DNA from: Actinomycetes bacterium
GTDB lineage: Bacteria; Actinomycetota; Actinomycetes; S36-B12; GCA-2699445
Reading direction: 5' to 3'
NCBI GenBank assembly: GCA_022600255.1
Contig: JAHZKU010000283.1
Coordinates: forward strand, 1-7,959
DNA: 7,959 nt
The notes beneath the pieces were generated by a model. That model did not search any database. It worked only from the letters and a program-made list of their open reading frames with translations, and was not told where the DNA came from. Shown here piece by piece: positions 1 to 5,350 of the stretch. The number at the start of each line of letters is the position of its first letter. Position 1 is the stretch's first letter. Position numbers and translations under genes: made by a program.

Positions 1-415
1 CAACCACATTGCCCTCTGGATCAATCAGAAACTTGGTGAAGTTCCACTTGATCTTCTTGGTCCCTAGGACTCCTGTGGCCTCGCTGGTCAACCATTTATA
101 GAGTGGATCCGCGTCCGATCCGTTGACATCGATCTTCGCCATCATTGGGAATGTGACACCGTAGTTCACTTGGCAGAACTCGGTGATTTCCTCATTGCTA
201 CCTGGGTCCTGATTCCCGAACTGGTTGCAGGGAAATCCCAGCACAGTCAGGCCTCGTTCCTTGTATTCCTGCCAGATCTCCTCGAGGCCCGCGAACTGTG
301 GTGTGAAGCCGCATTTGCTGGCCGTATTCACGATGAGAAGGGCTTGGCCAGCATATTGCGAGAGATCGACGTCCTCCCCGTTGCTGGCCTTAACGGTGAA
401 GTCGAATGCTGTCAT
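1..415 (-). CDS. Glutathione peroxidase family protein, thioredoxin-dependent type (C-terminus cut off)
   Basis: This is a peroxiredoxin-like enzyme that reduces H2O2 and organic or lipid hydroperoxides. The first 138 codons are visible and the 3' end lies outside the window; full family members are about 160 residues. Visible signatures are the peroxidatic cysteine C35 in NTASKCGFTPQ, the FPCNQFGNQ block (residues 61-69, catalytic Gln65), and the WNFTKFLID block (Trp124, Asn125), which completes the Cys/Gln/Trp/Asn catalytic tetrad. C35 is cysteine, not selenocysteine. C81 in 'EFCQVNYGVTFP' matches the resolving cysteine of two-Cys enzymes recycled by thioredoxin rather than glutathione (family knowledge). 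The start is ATG at 415, preceded by AGGAG six bases upstream. That Shine-Dalgarno overlaps the TAG stop of the SRPBCC gene upstream, which implies co-transcription and probably translational coupling. The protein is cytosolic, with no signal peptide. Family identity is very secure; the reductant is inferred. Confidence 0.95.
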   Translation of the reverse strand, partial: MTAFDFTVKASNGEDVDLSQYAGQALLIVNTASKCGFTPQFAGLEEIWQEYKERGLTVLGFPCNQFGNQDPGSNEEITEFCQVNYGVTFPMMAKIDVNGSDADPLYKWLTSEATGVLGTKKIKWNFTKFLIDPEGNVV

Positions 416-423
416 TGCTGCTC

Positions 424-915
424 CTAGTAGTCCTTCTTGTGCTCGTTGACATACACAACCAACTTGTCGAGCGCGCGATTCCCGTTAGCCCGCGCCGCCA
501 TGCCCAGTGACGAGCTCAACAGCTTCGGGCGCCCGTCGATGGCGGTTGTCCAGGTCAAGACACAATGGTCGGCCCCGTCAGGTGTGATCGCCAGATCTTC
601 GGCGAACGCTCCAAACGGTAACGTTGTGCTGGAGCCATAGAAGGCCATCCGCCGACCGGGTTCCCAGACGATGAAGCGTTCGTCGATCCACTGCCGCCGA
701 ATCAGGACCTTACGGGTCGAGCCAACGCCGTGCGGGGGGTCGCTGGTGTATTCGACACTGTCGGCACCGAGCCATTCGGCCCAAGCAGGCGCATCGGCTA
801 GGAGGGCGAAGAGCGTGTCCGCATCACACGGGATACGTTTGGCGATCTGGACGGTTGTTGTCGCGGTGTCAAAGAACGAATCATCAACAACACGAAGATC
901 TTTACTGAAGGGCAT
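424..915 (-). CDS. SRPBCC (START/polyketide cyclase-like) family protein
   Basis: A 163-residue single-domain protein with the pattern of the SRPBCC helix-grip fold, which binds hydrophobic ligands. The N-terminal strand (about 18-27, TTTVQIAKRI) is followed by the helix 'ADTLFALLADAPAWAEWL' (residues 32-49). Then come 'GVGSTRKV', the 'DERFIVWEPGRRMAFYG' strands, 'FGAFAEDLAI' and a long C-terminal helix ending in NEHKKDY. No catalytic residue can be assigned and the ligand is unknown. The reading frame stays open back to 1029, but the ATG at 915 is chosen because AGGAGG lies five bases upstream and the protein then starts just before the domain. The extra upstream residues look like untranslated leader. 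The stop TAG is fused to the Shine-Dalgarno of the peroxidase gene (TAGGAG), so the two form a tight pair. A role in lipid binding near a lipid-hydroperoxide reductase is plausible but inferred. Confidence 0.85.
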   Translation of the reverse strand: MPFSKDLRVVDDSFFDTATTTVQIAKRIPCDADTLFALLADAPAWAEWLGADSVEYTSDPPHGVGSTRKVLIRRQWIDERFIVWEPGRRMAFYGSSTTLPFGAFAEDLAITPDGADHCVLTWTTAIDGRPKLLSSSLGMAARANGNRALDKLVVYVNEHKKDY

Positions 916-931
916 GGCGCCTCCTAGGTTT

Positions 932-952
932 TGCTCGGCTGCCCGCCGAGCA
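932..952 (-). promoter_or_regulatory. Perfect 8-bp hairpin in the leader of the SRPBCC-peroxidase pair
   Basis: TGCTCGGC (932-939) and GCCGAGCA (945-952) pair perfectly around a five-base loop. In the minus-strand transcript the hairpin ends five bases before the CCTAGGAGG Shine-Dalgarno region of the SRPBCC gene. It is followed by AAAA rather than U residues, so it is not a terminator in that direction, and no T run follows on the plus strand either. It could protect the 5' end or tune ribosome access. The structure is seen in the sequence; function is inference. Confidence 0.45.
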
Positions 953-1049
953 TAGCGGACTCGATCCAACACTTTCATTATCGTCCAAGGCGAGGTTGGG
1001 GGCGACTCTGGTCCACCCAACTGTGTCATTTGAGGTCAAACGGTTCGAA

Positions 1050-2033
1050 TCAAGCGTTGGCAAGGGCGGTAGCCGCGGCCTCCCCCTTGGGCCCATTAAG
1101 AAGCTCCAGTGCGGCTTCCCGACCGTAGGAAGAGACTCGGGCCCGTTTCGTGACATCCATGATGTTCAGCCCCATCGCTTGGATGGTCTTGCGGCTTGGG
1201 TGAAACGTGAGCGCTTTGGTGCCTTCCGCCTTGAGGGCGTCTTGCTCGGCGACCGCCGCAATCCGACAGGCCCGTCGCATGGGACCAGCCAAGCTGGGGG
1301 TGACCTGAGAACCGGTGGACAGTGGAGCCATGATGATCACGAGGTCAAGTTCGTGACGGGCCAGGACGTCGGCGTTGGTCGAAGATCGCAGACCGCCATC
1401 GACGTACTTGTGCCCGTCGATGGTCACAGGGTTGAACACTGACGGAATTGAGCAAGAGGCCGCCACCGCAGTGGCGAGATCGGTTTGGATGCGACTGTCT
1501 TTGGCTAGAACGACCCGGCGGCCGTTACTCATTTGCGTGGCAGTCACCAGTAGCGGCGCGGTTGGCCATTTGTCGCCGGTCAGATGCAGGATCTTCTCAC
1601 GAACGAAGTGGTGGTTGAGCCGGCCTTCCGGGAGTGCGGCGGCCGCCAGGGCAACGGGATTGACATCTAGGGGGCGCTTTAGAGTTTCAGTAATCAGGCT
1701 CGGCCCGTTGAGGCGAGCGTTGGTCAGGGCATCCTCGGCCAGCGGGGGTAGGGCGTCGTCCTTTCCGCCCAGCACTTGCGTGGTCAGTTTCTTGGCAGAG
1801 TCTGGGGACACCTGCGCACCGATCATGGTTCGATGAAAGTCCTCCGGACGGATTCCTTCTCGAAGCGCACTTCCGATGATGGACCCGGCCGAAGTGCCCA
1901 CGATGAAGTCAGCTTTGCCAGGATCCCAGCCCGTAACCTCGTGCAGTGCTGAGATGCAACCGGCCATGTACGCCGCCCCGATGTCACCCCCACCGCCACA
2001 AGCCAAGCCGATTCTGATCATGCGCACCACCAT
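1050..2033 (-). CDS. Patatin-like phospholipase family protein
   Basis: A 327-residue putative acyl hydrolase using a Ser-Asp dyad, likely releasing fatty acids from phospholipids or other lipids. The glycine-rich oxyanion segment CGGGGDIGAAYMAG is at residues 12-25. The nucleophile elbow G46-T47-S48-A49-G50 gives the catalytic serine as S48, and the dyad aspartate is D212 in the DGG motif 'KYVDGGLRSS'. No signal peptide or transmembrane helix is evident (the N-terminus is the first beta strand of the domain), so it is probably cytosolic or membrane-peripheral. The Arg/Lys often found in the oxyanion loop (GGGxR/KG) is replaced by Ile18. An actinobacterial subgroup (GGGGPVG) also lacks that basic residue, so activity is not excluded. 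The start is ATG 2033 (TAGGG about 7 bases upstream); ATG 2021 is an alternative four codons later. The gene follows the helicase by 42 bp on the same strand, suggesting one transcript. Confidence 0.9.
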   Translation of the reverse strand: MVVRMIRIGLACGGGGDIGAAYMAGCISALHEVTGWDPGKADFIVGTSAGSIIGSALREGIRPEDFHRTMIGAQVSPDSAKKLTTQVLGGKDDALPPLAEDALTNARLNGPSLITETLKRPLDVNPVALAAAALPEGRLNHHFVREKILHLTGDKWPTAPLLVTATQMSNGRRVVLAKDSRIQTDLATAVAASCSIPSVFNPVTIDGHKYVDGGLRSSTNADVLARHELDLVIIMAPLSTGSQVTPSLAGPMRRACRIAAVAEQDALKAEGTKALTFHPSRKTIQAMGLNIMDVTKRARVSSYGREAALELLNGPKGEAAATALANA

Positions 2034-2075
2034 AGGGCCCTACGGCCATAGAAGGCGCGCTTCCGGGCACCCGAA

Positions 2076-3773
2076 TCAGAGTTGCTGCTCCAAGTAGTCA
2101 CAGCGGGCGGCCAACACTCTGGCGTCCGCCGAGGCAGAAGGTGGTCCAGGAACGGCTTGGCGAACCCGTAGATGGATCTTGCCGTGTGTGGACTTGGTTC
2201 TCGCAGCCAGTGCGCTAACCAGCCGATTGAGTTCGCGGCGCAGTTCTTGGCGGCTGCGCCAGTCCTCGTTGACCTGGCTGGTTGGCGGATCGGCCAGCGC
2301 TAACGGTCCGGCGGCCTTCTTGGCGGCTGCGTCTCGGCTAGACAACAATTGTGCCGTTTGTTCCGGAGTTAGTAGTCCAGGCAGGCCCAAGTAGTCCTCA
2401 TCTTCGGGAACCGGCTGTGCCTGCGCCATGCTGTCCGCATCCGCCTTCGGCCGGATGGCTTGCCCGTCATGCAGGAGGTGTGCGAATGACGCATCGGCGT
2501 CAACGGCGGTGATTTCTGAGCTGAGGCGCTCACTGGACTCTGCGAGGAGCTCACCAATTTCGACCTCGTCCTCGGTCACTGGCGGCGGCGACAGGACGTG
2601 ATTGCGTTGTTCTTCGAGGCTGGCAGCCAAGGCGAGCAGTGGGCGCACGGCGGGGAGAAACACGGTGGCGGCTTCCCCCGGGTGACGCGCGCGCAACACG
2701 CGGCCCACCGCTTGGGCGAAAAACAGTGGCGTGCGATAGGCGGTTCCCCACACCAGGACACCGAGCCTGGGGATGTCAACACCTTCGCTGATCATCTGTA
2801 CCGCCACCACCCATCGGTCCTGGCTGTCAGCGAAGGCGGCAAGTTTGTGCGTCGCCTTGGGGTCATCTGAGAGCACAATCACCGGTTCGTCGCCGGTGAC
2901 ACGTGCCACGATGTTTGCGTAGGCCCGGGCGGTGTCTTGATCGGAGGCCAGCAGGAGGGCGCCAGCGTCAGGCATTCCCGCTGCCCGCATGTCCGTTAGG
3001 CGTTGGTCAGCGGCCGCGATGACGTGCGGAATCCACCGCCCTTTCGGGTCTAGCGCGGTACGCCAGGCAGACGTCTCGTCCTTCTTGCTGCCCGTGCCAA
3101 GCTCTCCGCTGACCACTTCACCAGCACTGGTCATCCAGCGGGCCACGCCGGTGTAGGCGGCGAAGACCACCGGCCGGACAACGCCGTCACTGAGGGCCGC
3201 TCGGTAACCGTATTCGTAGTCCGCGACCGATTCCAGCGCCCCGTCGCCGATCTCGTCGTACTGCACGAAGGGGATCCGCTCGTAATCGTTGGTGCGAAAT
3301 GGGGTGCCGGTCAACGCGATCCGCCGCCGAGCTGGCTCAAACGATTCTTGAACGGCATCGCCCCAACTGCTTCCACCGTCAGCGCAGTGGTGAATCTCGT
3401 CCAGAATCACGACGGCCTTGCCGGCTTCGGTGCGGCGGCGGTGCACGGCTGGACGTGCGGCCACTTGCGCGTAGGTAGCGACATAGCCGTCGAAGCCATC
3501 CGTAATGGGGGTGACGGAGTTTGGGAGCGTGGGATCGAGCTTGATACCCAGCTCTTGCGCTGCATCGGCCCACTGGGCACGGAGGTGATCGGTTGGTGTG
3601 ACGACGATGATCTTCTGAGCCGTTCGGTTGCTCAGCAACTTTCCGGCGATATGTAGGCCGAACGTGGTCTTCCCGGCCCCGGGCGTGGCCGTGGTCAAGA
3701 AATCCCGACTACCGAGTGATTCGTACTGGGCGGTGGCTGACACCTGCCAGTTGCGAAGCTTTCGTGGCGCCAC
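2076..3773 (-). CDS. DEAD/DEAH-box helicase (superfamily 2)
   Basis: A 565-residue SF2 ATPase predicted to remodel or unwind nucleic acid. A Q-motif-like start 'LRNWQVSATAQY' (6-17) precedes Walker A ATPGAGKT (29-36, Lys35). Motif Ia is 'VVTPTDHLRAQW' and Walker B is DEIHH (125-129). Motif III is LTGTP (154-158). Motif V is 'SEGVDIPRLGVLVW', and motif VI is QAVGRVLRAR with the Arg finger near R358. Both RecA-like domains are therefore intact. The last ~160 residues are outside the helicase core, with 'LRRELNRLVSAL..RT..THGKIHLRVRQ' near the end; from memory, a similar tail occurs in actinobacterial relatives, and its role is unknown. The start is GTG 3773: an in-frame TAG lies three codons upstream and GGGAG sits nine bases upstream, so no earlier start is possible. 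Probably first gene of a helicase-patatin operon. The exact substrate cannot be told from sequence. Confidence 0.92.
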   Translation of the reverse strand: MAPRKLRNWQVSATAQYESLGSRDFLTTATPGAGKTTFGLHIAGKLLSNRTAQKIIVVTPTDHLRAQWADAAQELGIKLDPTLPNSVTPITDGFDGYVATYAQVAARPAVHRRRTEAGKAVVILDEIHHCADGGSSWGDAVQESFEPARRRIALTGTPFRTNDYERIPFVQYDEIGDGALESVADYEYGYRAALSDGVVRPVVFAAYTGVARWMTSAGEVVSGELGTGSKKDETSAWRTALDPKGRWIPHVIAAADQRLTDMRAAGMPDAGALLLASDQDTARAYANIVARVTGDEPVIVLSDDPKATHKLAAFADSQDRWVVAVQMISEGVDIPRLGVLVWGTAYRTPLFFAQAVGRVLRARHPGEAATVFLPAVRPLLALAASLEEQRNHVLSPPPVTEDEVEIGELLAESSERLSSEITAVDADASFAHLLHDGQAIRPKADADSMAQAQPVPEDEDYLGLPGLLTPEQTAQLLSSRDAAAKKAAGPLALADPPTSQVNEDWRSRQELRRELNRLVSALAARTKSTHGKIHLRVRQAVPGPPSASADARVLAARCDYLEQQL

Positions 3774-3890
3774 CGTTGACTACTCCCAACGTCGTTTCTT
3801 GATCGATCTCCGAGCAGACCGGAACCGTTTGGTGGCGTGCCGAGGGGGTCACTGTGCTGTGAAAGGGGAAGCCAGAAGTGACAGTTTCAG

Positions 3891-3919
3891 TGGCAGGTGC
3901 CAGCGGAATACTCCTGGCA
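3891..3919. repeat. Cluster of three TGGCA/TGCCA half-sites, possible operator
   Basis: Between cfa and the helicase gene, TGGCA (3891-3895) and TGCCA (3898-3902) form an inverted pair two bases apart. TGCCAG (3898-3903) also pairs with CTGGCA (3914-3919) across ten bases. The cluster lies about 120-145 bases upstream of the helicase start, where an operator could sit. No convincing -35/-10 pair could be fixed next to it. Chance clustering of a short motif is possible. Confidence 0.3.
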
Positions 3920-3942
3920 AGAGTGTAAATCAGACGCCCAGC

Positions 3943-3966
3943 AAAACCCACCCATGGCGCGGGTTT
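3943..3966 (-). terminator. Probable intrinsic terminator of cfa
   Basis: Reading the minus strand, five bases after the cfa TAG stop an eight-pair stem (AAACCCGC with GTGGGTTT, one G-T wobble) closes around a seven-base loop, GCCATGG. The last T residues of the stem run into a TTTT tract at 3946-3943. Position, stem and T run fit a factor-independent terminator, though the T tract is short. It separates cfa from the helicase gene, which then needs its own promoter in 3774-3942. Confidence 0.6.
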
Positions 3967-3971
3967 CGTTG

Positions 3972-5087
3972 CTAGCGGGGGGCATCGTAGCGGGGGAAGC
4001 GACCTTCGCGTCGAAACACCAACTGCCATAGAGACAGGCTGCGAGCGCGAAACCCGCCGGCGCAACTCAGTAGGTAGTAGCGCCACATCCGTCGGAAGCG
4101 CTCGTCGTAGTTCGGCAGATCGTCCCAAGCGTTCTCGATGTTCTCGTGCCAGGCCATCAGGGTGCGATCATAATCCGGACCGAAGTTCTGGACGTCCTCG
4201 ATGACAAACCGACTCTGGGAGCTCTTAGACAGCTGAGAAAGGGACGGGATCACCCCGCCCGGGAAGATGTACTTGTCCATGAAGGCATCGCCATGCTGGG
4301 TCGTTGAGTTCGACCCAATGGTGTGATGCAGCATCATGCCATCCGGAGCTAGCAGTTCGTCACAAGCCTTGAAGAAACGCTTGAAGTTCTTGGGGCCTAC
4401 GTGTTCCATCATGCCGATCGAGACAATCCGGTCGAACGATCCGCGAACCTCGCGGTAGTCGGCCTGGCGGATCTCCACTGGCAGGTCGGCGCAGCGCTGG
4501 GAAGCGATCTTCACCTGCTCAGCCGCGGGACTAATCCCGACAGCCGTAACACCGTAGCGTTGGGTGGCGAACTCAAGGAACGCACCCCAACCACAACCGA
4601 TATCTAGCAGGGTCATCCCTGGCTCCAAGCCGAGCTTGCGGCAGATCAGGTCTAGTTTGGCCTCCTGCGCAGCGTCTAGGTTGTCGGCATCTTTCCAGTA
4701 GCCGCAGCTGTAGATCATGCGCTTGTCGAGCATCTTGGTGTAGAGGTCGTTGCCGATGTTGTAGTGGTGGGCTGCGTTCTTGCGGGCCCGTTGCATGGTC
4801 TGGCTGTTGGAGATCATGGATTTGACAGCCATGAATACCAGTTGCGGGCTGGGCCGGATCTGTCCCTCTAGGTCCGACGTCAGGACGCGGGTAAACATCT
4901 CATCGATCGCGTCACAATCCCACCACCCATCCATGTAGGACTCGCCCAAACCCAGGTTGTGTTGGTTCAGGACGCGGTTCCAAACCGCATCGTTGTGTAC
5001 CTGGATTCCCCACGGCACGGAGCTATCCTGCGGGACACCGGCGTGAGTTAGGAGTTTGGTAAGTAACGGTTTGGCGTCGCTGCTCAT
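3972..5087 (-). CDS. cfa: Cyclopropane-fatty-acyl-phospholipid synthase
   Basis: This 371-residue SAM-dependent enzyme adds a methylene bridge to cis-unsaturated acyl chains of membrane phospholipids, making cyclopropane fatty acids that stabilise membranes under acid, redox or stationary-phase stress. The N-terminal domain carries LGLGESYMDGWW (45-56). The catalytic Rossmann domain has the SAM loop LLDIGCGWG (160-168). Relative to E. coli Cfa recalled from memory, the bicarbonate-site residues Cys139, Glu239, His266, Ile268 and Tyr317 correspond to C128, E228, H255, I257 and Y306. All are at a constant offset of 11, so the core has no net insertion or deletion. It is thus the two-domain E. 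coli-type Cfa rather than the shorter mycobacterial CmaA/PcaA type. The start is ATG 5087 with AAGG four bases upstream, a modest Shine-Dalgarno. It is divergent from the glycoside hydrolase gene, faces a 263-bp intergenic region, and ends in a terminator-like hairpin. Confidence 0.96.
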   Translation of the reverse strand: MSSDAKPLLTKLLTHAGVPQDSSVPWGIQVHNDAVWNRVLNQHNLGLGESYMDGWWDCDAIDEMFTRVLTSDLEGQIRPSPQLVFMAVKSMISNSQTMQRARKNAAHHYNIGNDLYTKMLDKRMIYSCGYWKDADNLDAAQEAKLDLICRKLGLEPGMTLLDIGCGWGAFLEFATQRYGVTAVGISPAAEQVKIASQRCADLPVEIRQADYREVRGSFDRIVSIGMMEHVGPKNFKRFFKACDELLAPDGMMLHHTIGSNSTTQHGDAFMDKYIFPGGVIPSLSQLSKSSQSRFVIEDVQNFGPDYDRTLMAWHENIENAWDDLPNYDERFRRMWRYYLLSCAGGFRARSLSLWQLVFRREGRFPRYDAPR

Positions 5088-5173
5088 GGGCCTTGTATAT
5101 CAATTCGAACTTGGGACATGTAGCCGGGTCAAACACATGACGCATCGATTCCGCCCAAAACGGACGCCTGACT

Positions 5174-5250
5174 GGCAAGCGGCTCTCTTCGGGGATCCGG
5201 CAGGAGCCGTCCGATAGCTGGCCGATCTATCGGTCACTCCCCGAATTGCC
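5174..5250. promoter_or_regulatory. Predicted three-way-junction element in the cfa / glycoside hydrolase intergenic region
   Basis: Nested inverted repeats predict a three-way junction. The closing stem is TTCGGGGA (5188-5195) with TCCCCGAA (5238-5245), eight perfect pairs. Inside it, arm 2 is CGGC-AGGA-GCCG (5198-5209) and arm 3 is CCGATAG (5211-5217) with CTATCGG (5227-5233) around a nine-base loop. An outer stem GGCAA (5174-5178) / TTGCC (5246-5250) continues the 3' side without a gap and leaves a nine-base bulge on the 5' side. The architecture resembles a structured leader or riboswitch, but no known riboswitch core could be matched. The perfect pairs fold equally on either strand, so it could be in the 5' leader of cfa (minus, about 100 bases before the start) or of the hydrolase (plus, about 100 bases before the start). 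A DNA operator array is the other option. Confidence 0.4.
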
Positions 5251-5275
5251 GTCGGAATGCTTACCCTTGTAGAAC
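5246..5275 (+). promoter_or_regulatory. Possible sigma-70-type promoter for the glycoside hydrolase gene
   Basis: TTGCCG (5246-5251) and TAGAAC (5270-5275) are separated by 18 bases, each matching four of six consensus positions. The spacing is acceptable but the match is only moderate. If this promoter is used, the three-way-junction element lies upstream of transcription on the plus strand and would not be in the hydrolase mRNA. Confidence 0.22.
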
Positions 5276-5283
5276 GCGGATGG

Positions 5284-5299
5284 TCGGCGATAGCGCCGA
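5284..5299 (+). promoter_or_regulatory. 6-bp hairpin in the leader of the glycoside hydrolase gene
   Basis: TCGGCG (5284-5289) and CGCCGA (5294-5299) pair perfectly around the tetraloop ATAG. It ends just before the most upstream in-frame GTG (5300) and about 50 bases before the preferred ATG. Its compact shape suggests a stable leader hairpin; no T run follows, so it is not a terminator. Function unknown. Confidence 0.3.
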
Positions 5300-5350
5300 G
5301 TGGTCAGAGTCGGTAACAGTGATGGGGAAAGGTTGGGATTTGTGGGAACG

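Noticed and set aside
916..1029. N-terminal extension of the SRPBCC protein to the ATG at 1029
   Set aside because: The ATG at 915 has AGGAGG at ideal spacing and domain-appropriate length; the extension crosses the leader hairpin and has no domain character.
1033..1052. GGTTCGAATC, which looks like a tRNA T-loop
   Set aside because: The five-base T-stem does not pair (AACGG against CAAGC) and no acceptor, D or anticodon arms can be built around it; it abuts the patatin stop codon.
1050..3773. Helicase plus patatin as a complete known anti-phage system (e.g. CBASS with a CapV patatin)
   Set aside because: No nucleotidyl cyclase, ubiquitin-like, HORMA/TRIP13 or nuclease gene is in the window, the helicase resembles a general actinobacterial type, and no mobile-element context is visible.
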